Source: Prochlorococcus marinus str. MIT 1214
Lineage (GTDB): Bacteria > Cyanobacteriota > Cyanobacteriia > PCC-6307 > Cyanobiaceae
Reading direction: 5' to 3'
NCBI RefSeq assembly: GCF_027359355.1
Contig: NZ_CP114777.1
Coordinates: 868,001-932,000, forward strand
DNA: 64,000 bases
In this document: positions 1-9,636 of the stretch, piece after piece
Layout of the letters: each line of letters begins with the position of its first letter
Position numbering within the stretch: the first letter of the stretch is position 1
Translations under genes and position numbers: made by a program
Notes under the pieces: model-generated
Told to the model about the DNA's origin: nothing
Seen by the model: only the letters and a program-made list of their open reading frames with translations
Databases searched by the model: none

Positions 1-587
1 TCATTCATTGGGTAGACCCACTTCCATCAGACTGGGAACTAGGCCTATCAGGAGTAATACAGAAAGAAAATGCAGCTGTAGCTAAAGGAGTTGTTGAATC
101 CTTAAAAAATATTGGATGGAATATTTCTGAAAGACAACTTCGAGAAGGCTTATGTCTTACTAAATGGCCTGGAAGACTTCAAACAACAAAATGGGAAGGG
201 ATGCCTATAGTTGTTGATGGTGCACATAATCCTCATGCGGCAAAGCAATTATCAATTGAAAGAGACGCATGGACTGATCAAGAAAGTGGAATTATTTGGA
301 TACTAGGGATTCAAATAAGAAAAGACATAATAGGCATTTTGCGTAAGCTAATTAGAGAAAAAGATTTAGCTTGGATAGTGCCTGTCCCAGGCCAACAAAG
401 CTGGTCAAAAGATCAAATTTTGAGTTTTTGCCCTAAATATAAAGACCAAATCAAAGAAGCACTTAGTGTAGAAGAAGTATTATCAACACTTAAAAAACAA
501 TATAGATGGCCATCTCCACCACCTGTCATTTCAGGATCGCTATATTTAATAGGTGACCTTTTTCAAAGGAAAGTATTGAAAAGTTAA
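1..587 (+). CDS. folC: Folylpolyglutamate / dihydrofolate synthase, C-terminal part (left-truncated)
   Basis: The reading frame is open from base 3 to the stop at 585-587, so the gene begins outside the window. The visible part has the Mur-ligase-like C-terminal domain: an LSGVIQKENAAVA stretch, then WPGRLQ and the DGAHNPHA motif, which are hallmarks of FolC. FolC adds glutamate to folates, and the bifunctional form also joins dihydropteroate to glutamate; the two activities cannot be separated from this fragment. It converges on the FAD oxidoreductase gene with only 24 bases between the stops and no evident terminator hairpin. Confidence 0.9.
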   Translation, partial: IHWVDPLPSDWELGLSGVIQKENAAVAKGVVESLKNIGWNISERQLREGLCLTKWPGRLQTTKWEGMPIVVDGAHNPHAAKQLSIERDAWTDQESGIIWILGIQIRKDIIGILRKLIREKDLAWIVPVPGQQSWSKDQILSFCPKYKDQIKEALSVEEVLSTLKKQYRWPSPPPVISGSLYLIGDLFQRKVLKS

Positions 588-611
588 ATTGTTTAAAATA
601 GAGCAATTAAA

Positions 612-1964
612 TCAATTAACTTTTAGATTCCAGCCTTTGAGTTTACCTGGATTGAGAATTCCTTTTGGATCAAAGTTACTCTTCGCTTGCACTTGATCAG
701 AGTCAATTACACCTAAGCCTCCATCTTCAACAGTGATTGTATGCGGATTAAAAATCACTGCACCAAGACCTTTGCATTGACTGATTAATTGATTCATAGC
801 TTCTTCACCTTGCCATTTAACAAGTGGGAGTGAGGCTAATCTTTGAACTCCATTTTGACGAACACATTCCAAATGCCATAAAAGATTCGATCCCCAATCA
901 GCTTTCAATTTTCTAATAATTTCAGATTCAGGTTGAGGAAGAAGCATTTGCAAATATGTCCAATCAGAATCAATGCCACGCATATGTAAAGTTGTATGGT
1001 TCCAAGAAAGCTCTCGAAGACCTGTCCCCGCCCTCAGATTTTCCGGGCCTAAGTCGTAAAAGTCAGCACCAACTGATTTTGCAAGGCGCTCAGTTGTACT
1101 AACACCGTCAGGCGAGACCAGCAGTAAAATCCTATGTTTACCTGAGGGTTTACCAGACCAATGGGGAAGACAATTAACAATTTCTTTTTCTAATAAGGTT
1201 CCCAAATACAGCTCCAGTGCAGCGCAATTAAATTTGTTTAATAAGTCGACAGCCTGTTTCCAATCAAAACAGTCAACAACTATTTGTTGCCATTTAATAT
1301 ATGGAGCAGTTGTTAATTTTAATGCAGTCATAATCCCATTAGTTCCATAAGCATGATTCAAAGCCTCTGAGTTATTTGCGTCCAATTCAAGTTTTCTTGG
1401 TGAATCCTCAGTCGTTATTATTTCTAAGGATTGCAAATGACCAGGATCTCGCAAGAATCCCCAACGAACAGATCCTATTCCACCCGAGCCACCAGCGATA
1501 AAGCCACCAATCGAGGCGCTTCTCCATGTACTTGGAAGCAACCGCAACTGACGACCATGCTTAATCAACTCATCATTAATATCTCTAAGCAAACAACCAG
1601 ATTCAACTGTAATTTCACCTGTTTTTGAATCAAAATTTCTAATTTTCTTAAGACCAGACATAACCATAACAACTCCACCGTTAAGAGGAACACACTGCCC
1701 ATAGTTCCCTGTTCCAGAGCCTCTAAGGGTCAAAGGAGTTGAATACTTATTACAAATTTGAGCCACAACAATAATTGCATCGACCGAAAGTGGTCTAATG
1801 ACTATGTCAGCCACACAATCTTTTAATTCATTGATCAATATTGGCGAATAATCAAAGAAATCTTTAGAGAACCTTTTTAAATCACTAGTTTTTTGATAGA
1901 TCTCTAGATCAGGAATTGATTTTAATTCACTTAAAATCAATTCTATTTTCTCTTTATTAGTCAT
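612..1964 (-). CDS. FAD-binding oxidoreductase (GlcD / FAD-FMN dehydrogenase family)
   Basis: A 450-residue protein with an FAD-binding PCMH-type domain in roughly residues 45-190. It shows the PLTLRGSGTGNYGQ loop that cradles the FAD pyrophosphate, then SGCLLRDINDEL and the glycine-rich IGGFIAGGSGGIGSVRWG segment. The C-terminus ends FDPKGILNPGK, the usual last motif of GlcD/vanillyl-alcohol-oxidase relatives. It lies 10 bases downstream of the amidohydrolase gene on the same strand, so the two are probably co-transcribed and may act in one catabolic or salvage route. The substrate cannot be read from the sequence. It is probably cytosolic or peripheral, since there is no signal peptide or membrane segment. 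Confidence 0.85.
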   Translation of the reverse strand: MTNKEKIELILSELKSIPDLEIYQKTSDLKRFSKDFFDYSPILINELKDCVADIVIRPLSVDAIIVVAQICNKYSTPLTLRGSGTGNYGQCVPLNGGVVMVMSGLKKIRNFDSKTGEITVESGCLLRDINDELIKHGRQLRLLPSTWRSASIGGFIAGGSGGIGSVRWGFLRDPGHLQSLEIITTEDSPRKLELDANNSEALNHAYGTNGIMTALKLTTAPYIKWQQIVVDCFDWKQAVDLLNKFNCAALELYLGTLLEKEIVNCLPHWSGKPSGKHRILLLVSPDGVSTTERLAKSVGADFYDLGPENLRAGTGLRELSWNHTTLHMRGIDSDWTYLQMLLPQPESEIIRKLKADWGSNLLWHLECVRQNGVQRLASLPLVKWQGEEAMNQLISQCKGLGAVIFNPHTITVEDGGLGVIDSDQVQAKSNFDPKGILNPGKLKGWNLKVN

Positions 1965-1974
1965 GACTCATCAT

Positions 1975-3276
1975 TTATGAATGTTGATTTTTTGTTTTAG
2001 GCAATTCATTCAAGAATTCACCATTAACGACTACTCTTCGTTTAGGTCTATCAGACAAAGCTTTGACCCAACTATTTGAATCTAACAAAATAAAATCGGC
2101 AGGACTTCCCTTTTGAAAAAGGCCATCCCATTGAAGGCTAAGCACTTGTGCTGCAGACGAGGTAAACGGTGAAAGGCCTAATCTGTCCCAGGGAGATAAA
2201 TGAGCAATTGGCATGGAAAAAGCCATTAAATTTATTGGATCAAAATTAGACAAAGGGAACCATGCATCATTGATATTGTCCCCTCCAACAGATACAACAA
2301 CTCCAGCCTTTTGAAGTTGAAATATTGGAGCCAGCGGTCTTTTAATTAAAGTGGAGCGATCTTTTCTTCCAAGAAGCCAAGAATTAGTTAGAGGCAAAGC
2401 AACGACCTTTAACTTATTTTTAGCCATTTTTTTTGCCAAATGTGAAATCGCCTTTTCTTTCAGTAATCCCATGCTGCTTAAATGACTACAAGTTATTGAC
2501 ATCTCATTTTCAACTTTACCTAATACTTCTAGAAGTAATTTCAATCCTCCAGCCGAACAAGACTGAGACTCATCAATATGTAGATCAATATCACAATTAA
2601 GTCTATTTGCGAGTTGCACTAGATGCAATAGGGACTTAAAAGTCCTCCTCCTGTTAAAAGGAGGAGCTATTACTCCACCTAAAAGATCTCCATTGGAAGC
2701 AACTCTTTGAGCTAAAAGAGCTCCTTCATCAGTTTGCCAAAAGTCCAATGGAACCAAAGCTACAAACTGTAAGAAAATTTTTTCTTGCCATTTTTTTCTA
2801 ACATCCTCCAAAAGATCCCAATCTCTCATTGCAGTTTTTCCAAAACTATCAATATGGGATCTAATTGCCCTGATCCCATTAACAAGAGCTAGATTGAGAG
2901 ACTTTTCAACGCTGAAAATCAATTCATCTTTGGACCTCAATTCATATTCACTTAGATTCGCAACTAAGGCTTCTTTGTACGTACCTTTCAAATTGGATGA
3001 ACGGTACCATGAGAATGCTTTATCTATGTGTGCATGAGGTTCCGCAAATCTTGGCAGAAGAATTTCCTCAGGAACTTTAGATGTTTCTTTTAAACCCTTA
3101 ATTGAGGTAATCGTTCCATCCCGCCATTCAATTTGAATAGAGGACAAGCCTTCTTGATCAATTGATGTTCCTAATACATCCTTTCCATTTCCAATCAAAC
3201 ATCTTGGGACAAGAACATCTACACGCCCAGATTTTGGAGGACTTGCAATCAATTCAACATTTTTTGCGAAATTCAC
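1975..3276 (-). CDS. Amidohydrolase, cytosine-deaminase-like
   Basis: A 433-residue metal-dependent hydrolase of the amidohydrolase superfamily. Visible metal and catalytic motifs in order are PRFAEPHAHIDKAF (HxH, near residue 80), DLHIDESQS (near 232), TCSHLSSMG (near 262) and GGDNINDAWFPLSN (near 335). The last two resemble the SHTTAM and GHDD segments of CodA-type cytosine deaminases, but GHD is GGD here, so the exact substrate is uncertain. A C-terminal composite beta domain ends with ILLDS and RRVVVNGEF. It is the first gene of a two-gene unit with the FAD oxidoreductase 10 bases downstream. Deamination of a pyrimidine-like or other N-heterocyclic compound is an inference. Confidence 0.78.
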   Translation of the reverse strand: MNFAKNVELIASPPKSGRVDVLVPRCLIGNGKDVLGTSIDQEGLSSIQIEWRDGTITSIKGLKETSKVPEEILLPRFAEPHAHIDKAFSWYRSSNLKGTYKEALVANLSEYELRSKDELIFSVEKSLNLALVNGIRAIRSHIDSFGKTAMRDWDLLEDVRKKWQEKIFLQFVALVPLDFWQTDEGALLAQRVASNGDLLGGVIAPPFNRRRTFKSLLHLVQLANRLNCDIDLHIDESQSCSAGGLKLLLEVLGKVENEMSITCSHLSSMGLLKEKAISHLAKKMAKNKLKVVALPLTNSWLLGRKDRSTLIKRPLAPIFQLQKAGVVVSVGGDNINDAWFPLSNFDPINLMAFSMPIAHLSPWDRLGLSPFTSSAAQVLSLQWDGLFQKGSPADFILLDSNSWVKALSDRPKRRVVVNGEFLNELPKTKNQHS

Positions 3277-3480
3277 TTTTGAATAGATTTCAATCCCGAG
3301 CTTTTATTAATTCGGGTTCTAATTACACAGTAACTTCAATACCTGTCAATTGCGTTGTGATCAAAATATAAAAAGTCAAAAATTTATTCCTTACTATCTA
3401 CAATGTTTACAAGCTAAATTTTTTACCAAAATCATTTTGGAATCTCAAAATGACAAATCATTGGTAGATTAAAAGCACAA

Positions 3481-3554
3481 GGCGGGCGTCGCCAAGTGGT
3501 TAAGGCAGCGGCTTGTGGCGCCGCTATTCGGGGGTTCGAATCCCCTCGCTCGCC
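3481..3554 (+). tRNA. trnH: tRNA-His (anticodon GTG)
   Basis: A full cloverleaf can be drawn. The acceptor GCGGGCG (3482-3488) pairs with CGCTCGC (3547-3553), and an extra G at 3481 pairs with C at 3554, the -1 G that identifies tRNA-His. The anticodon stem GCGGC/GCCGC encloses loop TTGTGGC with anticodon GTG. The T-arm is GGGGG-TTCGAAT-CCCCT. The 3' CCA is not encoded. It lies 62 bases upstream of miaB on the same strand. Confidence 0.96.
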
Positions 3555-3616
3555 CTTGAACATTTTTTGTAATCAATTTCAAAAATCTTTTTTCTAAGGA
3601 AAAAAATAAACCTGCG

Positions 3617-5008
3617 ATGACAGCATCCATAGTTCCTAATAAACAAAGCACATCCTTAAGGACCAACAGAGGAAGCTATTGGATTACCACTTTTGGATGT
3701 CAAATGAATAAAGCTGATTCAGAAAGAATGTCAGGCATCTTGCAAACAATGGGATATCAGCTTGCAGAGGAGGAACTTAAAGCAGATTTAATTCTCTATA
3801 ACACTTGTACTATTCGTGATAATGCTGAGCAAAAAGTTTATAGCTATTTAGGAAGGCAAGCTTTAAGAAAAAAATCAGATCCTCATTTAAAAATTATTAT
3901 TGCAGGATGCCTAGCTCAACAAGAAGGTGAAGCTCTATTAAGAAGAGTTCCTGAAATAGATCTTGTAATGGGGCCTCAGCATGCAAATCGGCTGGAGACT
4001 CTTCTTAATCAAGTTGACAACGGACACCAAGTTCTAGCGACTGATGAACAGCACATATACGAAGACATAGCAACAGCAAGAAGAGAGAGCGCTGTCTGCG
4101 GTTGGGTCAACATTATCTATGGATGCAATGAGCGATGCACTTATTGCGTAGTCCCCTCGGTTAGAGGCAAAGAGCAATCAAGAACACCACAAGCTATTAA
4201 ACATGAAATAGAAGAGTTAGCGAGAATTGGATACAAAGAAATAACTCTTTTAGGGCAAAATATAGATGCTTATGGCAGAGATTTTAAAGCTTATGAGTTT
4301 AATAAATCTGGACAATTAACACTTTCATATTTATTAGAATATATTCATGATATTGAAGGAATTGAGCGTATTAGATTTGCCACAAGTCATCCCAGGTATT
4401 TCACAAAAGAGTTAATAGATGTATGTGCAAGACTTCCTAAAGTTTGTGAACACTTTCATATCCCGTTCCAAAGTGGAAGTAATAAAGTACTCAAAAATAT
4501 GGGTCGTGGCTATACCGTTCAAACCTATAAAGAAATTATAGATTATATAAAACAAAAAATTCCTGAGTCATCGATTACTTCTGATGCAATTGTAGCTTTT
4601 CCAGAAGAGACGAGAGATGAATTCGAAGAAACACTATCACTTATAGAGGATGTTAAATTTGATCTTGTTAATACTGCAGCCTACTCTCCAAGGCCAAATA
4701 CTCCTGCTGCTTTGTGGCCTAATCAATTACCTGAAACAATAAAAATTGATAGACTAAGAGAAATTAATCACTTAGTGAAAAAGACCGCAAAAGAAAGAAA
4801 TTTAAGATATAAAGACTCATTACAGGAAATACTTATAGAGAATATAAATTCTAAAGATACTTCCCAATTAATGGGAAGAACTAGAACAAATAGACTAACA
4901 TTTATACCAAGATCATCAAGCAATATCAAATCACATAAACCAGGAGAAATAGTGACAATAAAAATTAATGAAATACGTCCATTCTCGTTAACTGGAATCT
5001 TTTCATAA
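3617..5008 (+). CDS. miaB: tRNA-2-methylthio-N6-dimethylallyladenosine synthase
   Basis: A 463-residue methylthiotransferase of the radical SAM family. It adds the ms2 group to i6A37 of tRNAs that read UNN codons. The N-terminal UPF0004 domain carries the three cysteines of the auxiliary cluster (TFGCQMNK near 24, NTCTIRDNA near 61, AGCLAQQEG near 97). The radical SAM CxxxCxxC motif is in [13 protein letters not shown] near residue 170, and a TRAM-like C-terminal domain follows. The start at 3617 fits the usual length. It follows tRNA-His directly and is followed by ddl after 52 bases. Confidence 0.96.
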   Translation: MTASIVPNKQSTSLRTNRGSYWITTFGCQMNKADSERMSGILQTMGYQLAEEELKADLILYNTCTIRDNAEQKVYSYLGRQALRKKSDPHLKIIIAGCLAQQEGEALLRRVPEIDLVMGPQHANRLETLLNQVDNGHQVLATDEQHIYEDIATARRESAVCGWVNIIYGCNERCTYCVVPSVRGKEQSRTPQAIKHEIEELARIGYKEITLLGQNIDAYGRDFKAYEFNKSGQLTLSYLLEYIHDIEGIERIRFATSHPRYFTKELIDVCARLPKVCEHFHIPFQSGSNKVLKNMGRGYTVQTYKEIIDYIKQKIPESSITSDAIVAFPEETRDEFEETLSLIEDVKFDLVNTAAYSPRPNTPAALWPNQLPETIKIDRLREINHLVKKTAKERNLRYKDSLQEILIENINSKDTSQLMGRTRTNRLTFIPRSSSNIKSHKPGEIVTIKINEIRPFSLTGIFS

Positions 5009-5060
5009 TGTTGATAAATTTAATAAATCACCTTTTGAAATACTCAGAACCATAATAGAA

Positions 5061-6122
5061 ATGTTGAATAAAAAACTCACTATAGGTCTAGTTTTTGGTG
5101 GAAATTCAAGTGAACATGAAGTTTCTATCAAATCAGCTAAAACTATTTACAATGCCTTATGTCATTCTTCTAATCGTGAGCGCTTTTTTGTAAACCCCAT
5201 TTATATAGATAAGTATGGTTTTTGGGAAGATTCAGAATACTCAAAGTCAATTTTGATTAAAAGCAAAGAGTCAACTAAAACAATAAAAAACCATGAAGAA
5301 TCTATAAATAATCTTACTAACTTTGCAAAAGAAAGTAACAAAGTTGATATATGGTTTCCTGCATTACATGGTCCAAATGGGGAGGATGGAGTTATTCAGG
5401 GATTATTTAAATTAACAGGAAAGCCTTTTGTTGGATCAGGAACTCTTGGCTCATCTTTAGGTATGGATAAAATAGCAATGAAATCAATTTTCAAATCATT
5501 TAATCTACCTCAAGCTCCATATATTTATATACATAAAGAGAATTTATATCATAAATTAGTCATGGAATCTGTTTTTAATAAAATTGAAAATATAATAAAC
5601 TATCCATGTTTTGTAAAGCCAGCCAACCTGGGTTCCTCTATTGGCATATCCAAAGCATACTCAAAAAAAGAACTAATTACTGGAATAGAAATTGCAGGAA
5701 AATATGATAAAAGAATCATAATAGAAAAAAATATTGAAGGGAGAGAACTTGAATGTGGAGTATTAGGAAAGTCCACAATGAAATCATCAGTTGTAGGCGA
5801 AGTTAAGTTTCAAACTGATTGGTATACATATGAGTCCAAATACGATGAGAATCTGAGCAATACAATCATCCCAGCTGATTTAAATTTAAATATAGTTAAT
5901 AAAATACAAAAGCTATCTATCGAGGCATGTAAAGCTATTAATGCTTATGGTTTGGCAAGAGTTGATTTCTTTTACGTAGAAAGCACGCAAAAGATTTATA
6001 TAAATGAAGTTAATACCTTGCCAGGCTTTACTAAAACAAGCATGTATCCAACATTGTGGGAAGCTTCTGGATTAAAACTAGAAAAACTTGTTGCTAGTCT
6101 CATAGAAACAGCAAAAGAATAA
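5061..6122 (+). CDS. ddl: D-alanine--D-alanine ligase
   Basis: A 353-residue ATP-grasp ligase that makes D-Ala-D-Ala for peptidoglycan. Near the N-terminus is GLVFGGNSSEHEVSIKSA, the family signature, then FPALHGPNGEDGVIQGL and CFVKPANLGSSIGISKA (ATP and substrate loops). Near the C-terminus is the metal-binding YINEVNTLPGFT segment. Length is normal. It opens a wall and division cluster followed by a small membrane protein, ftsQ and ftsZ. Confidence 0.96.
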   Translation: MLNKKLTIGLVFGGNSSEHEVSIKSAKTIYNALCHSSNRERFFVNPIYIDKYGFWEDSEYSKSILIKSKESTKTIKNHEESINNLTNFAKESNKVDIWFPALHGPNGEDGVIQGLFKLTGKPFVGSGTLGSSLGMDKIAMKSIFKSFNLPQAPYIYIHKENLYHKLVMESVFNKIENIINYPCFVKPANLGSSIGISKAYSKKELITGIEIAGKYDKRIIIEKNIEGRELECGVLGKSTMKSSVVGEVKFQTDWYTYESKYDENLSNTIIPADLNLNIVNKIQKLSIEACKAINAYGLARVDFFYVESTQKIYINEVNTLPGFTKTSMYPTLWEASGLKLEKLVASLIETAKE

Positions 6123-6158
6123 CGTAACCATGACTTTTTTAGATTTCTTTTTTAAAAA

Positions 6159-6569
6159 ATGATTCACGGTCTCCTTTGGTTGCCATTATTGATGGCTTTT
6201 ATTCTCATAGCTTCCCTTGGCTGGATAGAGAGAAGGCGACAGAATCTCTATTTGATTTGGGCTAAAGGTTCAGAACTCGCCAAGCTTGATGGGACAGGAG
6301 CTGCTCGATTAAAAGCTGGTATTTTATGCTGGAGTAGCTTTGAGGCTGGCAGTTTCAAGGAGGAAGCAAGTTTCGAAGTTAAGAAATTAGAAATGGTTGA
6401 ACTGATGGCTCTGAGTTCAGGAGAAGCACCTTTAACACAAGAATCTGAAGGACGTTGCCGACTCAGACTTATTGGTTCAGGGAGAGAAATAGATGTGCCT
6501 TTTTCAGATGCTGAGCGAGCTCGTCAATGGATGGACAAGCTTATGTCCAGAGCAAGATGCGACCTTTGA
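6159..6569 (+). CDS. Conserved hypothetical single-pass membrane protein
   Basis: 136 residues. An N-terminal hydrophobic helix (roughly residues 3-22, LLWLPLLMAFILIASLGWI) is followed by basic ERRRQ, suggesting a membrane anchor with a cytosolic soluble domain. The remainder looks like a small beta-rich domain ending in DAERARQWMDKL. I do not recognise a family by name. It sits between ddl and ftsQ and overlaps the start of ftsQ, so it may be co-expressed with the division genes. Any division role is inference from position only. Confidence 0.75.
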   Translation: MIHGLLWLPLLMAFILIASLGWIERRRQNLYLIWAKGSELAKLDGTGAARLKAGILCWSSFEAGSFKEEASFEVKKLEMVELMALSSGEAPLTQESEGRCRLRLIGSGREIDVPFSDAERARQWMDKLMSRARCDL

Positions 6570-7387
6570 AATCAAATAAAAGAAAAAACAGAAAATTAAA
6601 TAACAACAATCGAATATCAAATGAAAAAGTCTCGTATATTTTTCAAAATAAAAATTTTCTAATTGAACTTTGGCAATTACTTTTTTTTTCAAGCACTTCA
6701 ATTTTGCTGATTCTTACATTTTCAAACCAAGCATTTAAGCCAATAAGTTTTGATCAAACTAAAATTACTGGTCTATCTGGAATATCAAATAACGATATCA
6801 AACAAACAACTAGTATTTTTTATCCAAGAAATTTGTTAGAATTGAATCCAAAAGAAATTGAATCCTATTTAATAAAAAAGCTTCCTATTAAAGGGGTTTC
6901 AGTAAGTAGAAAGTTTTTCCCTCCCGAAATTCATCTAAATATTTTAGAAAGAGAGCCAATAGCTTTTGCGAGTCGTGTTGTTTCAAACAATATTGAAAAA
7001 GGAATGATTGATATTGAAGGATCATGGATACCTCTTCAATTCGTAAATAAATCAAAAAAAAATAAAATAAAATTATCTATAGAGAATTGGAATCCAAATA
7101 AAAAAAAAGAAATTATTTTAATAATTAAAAATAGATTTATTTTTCAAAGCCCTCTTCAAAAAATCAAAATAAATCCTCTTCAAGAAATCAGCCTAAAAAC
7201 CGAGCACTTCGATTTAATCCTTTTAGGCTCAGGAACTGATCGCTTAATCGAGCAAATTAATAAACTCAACCAGCTACAAAAATCATTACCAAATCTTTTA
7301 ATCAACACAAAAGTAAAGATTGTGGATCTTAAAGATCCGAGCAAACCAGAATTAAAAATAGAAAAAATACTGACCAATGAAGACTAA
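6557..7387 (+). CDS. ftsQ: Cell division protein FtsQ (POTRA domain)
   Basis: Division protein with a short basic cytosolic tail (MRPLKSNKRKNRKL), one membrane helix near residues 41-58 (LLFFSSTSILLILTFS) and an external POTRA domain (KITGLSGISNNDI..., then LLELNPKEIESYL). The frame is open from ATG at 6527, but I prefer ATG at 6557: it gives the usual short basic N-terminus (276 residues) and only a 13-base overlap with the upstream gene. FtsQ links FtsB/FtsL to septal wall synthesis. The sequence is diverged and lysine/isoleucine rich, as is common in AT-rich genomes. ftsZ follows after about 157 bases. Confidence 0.88.
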   Translation: MRPLKSNKRKNRKLNNNNRISNEKVSYIFQNKNFLIELWQLLFFSSTSILLILTFSNQAFKPISFDQTKITGLSGISNNDIKQTTSIFYPRNLLELNPKEIESYLIKKLPIKGVSVSRKFFPPEIHLNILEREPIAFASRVVSNNIEKGMIDIEGSWIPLQFVNKSKKNKIKLSIENWNPNKKKEIILIIKNRFIFQSPLQKIKINPLQEISLKTEHFDLILLGSGTDRLIEQINKLNQLQKSLPNLLINTKVKIVDLKDPSKPELKIEKILTNED

Positions 7388-7544
7388 ATACCTTGCTATG
7401 ACTAAAGTTTTCAGAATTTTCTAATAAATTAATAGAAATTCATGGTCAATCAGGGAAATTAATTTGTTCATCAATTTGAACTTATAAGCCAACAGAATTC
7501 ATGGATGATGTTCATAATGCCAAAAATGAGTTCTAATCCTGAAT

Positions 7545-8654
7545 ATGGTGATGGGAATGGGAAACAAATCTAGTTTCAATATGGATGAAGGAATCCTGCC
7601 CAGTCAATCTGCACGTATTGAGGTTATTGGCGTTGGTGGCGGCGGAAGTAATGCCGTCAACCGAATGATTAATAGTGATCTCGATGGAGTCACATATCGA
7701 GTACTCAATACAGACGCTCAAGCTCTTATACAATCATCCGCTACCCATAGAGTTCAGCTTGGTCAAAGCTTAACTAGAGGCCTTGGGGCAGGCGGCAATC
7801 CAAGCATTGGTCAAAAGGCAGCAGAAGAATCGAGAGCCGATCTTCAGCAAGCTTTAGAAGGGGTTGACCTGGTATTTATTGCCGCTGGAATGGGAGGTGG
7901 TACTGGAACTGGAGCAGCCCCTGTCGTTGCTCAAGTCGCCAAAGAAAGTGGTGCTTTGACAGTAGGAATAGTTACCAAACCTTTCAGTTTTGAAGGAAAA
8001 CGTCGTTTAAGACAAGCCGATGAAGGTATCGCAAGGCTTGCCGAGAATGTTGATACGTTAATTGTCATCCCAAACGACAGACTAAAAGATGTAATTTCAG
8101 GAGCACCTTTGCAAGAAGCCTTTAGAAGCGCTGATGATGTTCTCATGAAAGGAGTTCAAGGTATAAGCGACATAATCACTTGTCCTGGATTAGTGAATGT
8201 AGATTTTGCTGATGTGCGTTCTGTTATGACCGAAGCTGGTACTGCGCTTTTAGGAATTGGTTTAGGCTCTGGAAGATCAAGAGCTCTTGAAGCAGCTCAA
8301 GCCGCAATCAATAGTCCTCTGTTAGAGGCAGCTAGAATAGACGGGGCAAAAGGATGTGTGATTAACATAACTGGTGGGAAAGACATGACTCTTGAAGATA
8401 TGACATCTGCTTCTGAAGTCATATCCGATGTAGTAGATCCGGAAGCGAATATCATCGTAGGAACAGTTGTTGATGAAAAACTTGAGGGTGAGATACAAGT
8501 AACAGTTATTGCTACTGGATTCGACAGTAATCAAATCTATTCAAACGAAAGAAATAGAGCAAGACTCTCGCCACAATCACTTTATGAGCAATCAGAAGCT
8601 AGGGAAGCAGGGGCTTCGATACCTGAGTTTTTACGTTTAAGACAAAATCGTTAA
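7545..8654 (+). CDS. ftsZ: Cell division GTPase FtsZ
   Basis: A 369-residue tubulin-like GTPase that forms the division ring. Visible are [14 protein letters not shown] near residue 29, NTDAQAL, the tubulin signature loop [15 protein letters not shown] near 115, and the T7-like [11 protein letters not shown] near 217 that supplies the catalytic aspartates. The C-terminus ends in [17 protein letters not shown] matches the conserved peptide that binds membrane tethers. Several ATG codons cluster at the start (7545, 7551, 7557), so the exact start is uncertain by a few residues. Confidence 0.97.
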   Translation: MVMGMGNKSSFNMDEGILPSQSARIEVIGVGGGGSNAVNRMINSDLDGVTYRVLNTDAQALIQSSATHRVQLGQSLTRGLGAGGNPSIGQKAAEESRADLQQALEGVDLVFIAAGMGGGTGTGAAPVVAQVAKESGALTVGIVTKPFSFEGKRRLRQADEGIARLAENVDTLIVIPNDRLKDVISGAPLQEAFRSADDVLMKGVQGISDIITCPGLVNVDFADVRSVMTEAGTALLGIGLGSGRSRALEAAQAAINSPLLEAARIDGAKGCVINITGGKDMTLEDMTSASEVISDVVDPEANIIVGTVVDEKLEGEIQVTVIATGFDSNQIYSNERNRARLSPQSLYEQSEAREAGASIPEFLRLRQNR

Positions 8655-8655
8655 G

Positions 8656-8679
8656 CTTAATCACTTTACCTAGATTAAG
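8656..8679 (-). terminator. Candidate terminator hairpin downstream of the SRP RNA
   Basis: CTTAATC (8656-8662) and GATTAAG (8673-8679) form a 7-base inverted repeat with a 10-base loop, directly after the 3' end of the reverse-strand SRP RNA and just after the ftsZ stop. There is no strong T-tract, so it is only a candidate. It could serve either gene. Confidence 0.35.
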
Positions 8680-8680
8680 G

Positions 8681-8776
8681 TGACCCGGAGTCCACGCCTG
8701 CTTTGAGCATCCCGTATGGCTGCTACCTTCCGGTCCTGACCAGGTTTGAGCGTCACAGCCGCATGGGGCCGAGTCA
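8681..8776 (-). ncRNA. ffs: Signal recognition particle RNA, bacterial small (4.5S) type
   Basis: On the reverse strand the apical SRP hairpin is unmistakable: CAGGTCAGGACCGGAAGG followed by TAGCAGCC, containing the GGAA tetraloop and the asymmetric loop that binds Ffh. The outer ends are complementary (TGAC at 8773-8776 with GTCA at 8681-8684), giving a single long hairpin of about 96 nt. This small form without an Alu domain is usual for cyanobacteria. It lies antisense to its neighbours, in the gap between ftsZ and panB. Confidence 0.92.
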
Positions 8777-8817
8777 TTAACATTCTAGCAATAGCTAAAC
8801 ACGTTATTAAGAATTAA

Positions 8818-9636
8818 ATGCAAACCACAGAATTGGTTAGTTTTAAAAAGTTGGGCAAACAGATAACAGTGTTAACTGCGTGGGATGCTATCTCATCTTC
8901 AATAGTCGAGACCGCAGGAGCTGATGTCGTTCTTGTGGGAGATTCACTTGGAATGGTTGTCTTGGGACATGCAACGACACTTCCGGTAACACTTGATCAA
9001 ATGCTGCACCACACACAGGCTGTTTGTAGAGGTTTTTGTAAACCTCTTTCCGAACAACCATTAGTAGTTTGTGATCTACCTTTCTTAAGTTATCAATGCG
9101 GAGAAGACAAGGCAGTTGAAGCTGCTGGTACTCTCCTGAAAAACTCCTCTGCCTCAGCAGTGAAACTTGAAGGAGCGGAACCTGAGACTTTATTGGTAAT
9201 CAAACGACTTATTAGAATGGGAATTCCAGTAATGGGTCATCTTGGTCTAACTCCGCAATCAGTTCATCAACTTGGATATAAATCACAAGCCAGGGATAGA
9301 GATAGTCAAGAAAAAATTTTCAACGATTCAAAAATGCTTCAAGAGGCAGGATGTTTTGCAATAGTTCTAGAACATATTCCAGGAGAAATTGCCAGCCGTC
9401 TAAAGAAACATTTAGAAATTCCTGTGATTGGAATTGGTGCAGGAAGTGATTGCGATGGGCAGGTAAGAGTCACAGCTGATATTCTTGGCCTTTCAATTGC
9501 ACAGCCTCCTTTTGCAAAGCCTTTACTTGCTGGTCGAGACCTTTGCATTGATGCCCTAAAAAAATGGATTAAATCTACTAATCTTGACCAAGTGAATCCC
9601 ACCATAAAAACATCTGAATCAAAATCTGATTGCTAA
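8818..9636 (+). CDS. panB: 3-methyl-2-oxobutanoate hydroxymethyltransferase
   Basis: 272 residues. It catalyses the first step of pantothenate synthesis, forming ketopantoate from 2-ketoisovalerate and methylene-THF. Motifs include [31 protein letters not shown] (metal-binding Asp), [24 protein letters not shown]-like sequence and FAIVLEHIP with the catalytic Glu. A TIM-barrel single domain of normal length. Its last 59 bases overlap the 3' end of the convergent hemW gene. Confidence 0.96.
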   Translation: MQTTELVSFKKLGKQITVLTAWDAISSSIVETAGADVVLVGDSLGMVVLGHATTLPVTLDQMLHHTQAVCRGFCKPLSEQPLVVCDLPFLSYQCGEDKAVEAAGTLLKNSSASAVKLEGAEPETLLVIKRLIRMGIPVMGHLGLTPQSVHQLGYKSQARDRDSQEKIFNDSKMLQEAGCFAIVLEHIPGEIASRLKKHLEIPVIGIGAGSDCDGQVRVTADILGLSIAQPPFAKPLLAGRDLCIDALKKWIKSTNLDQVNPTIKTSESKSDC

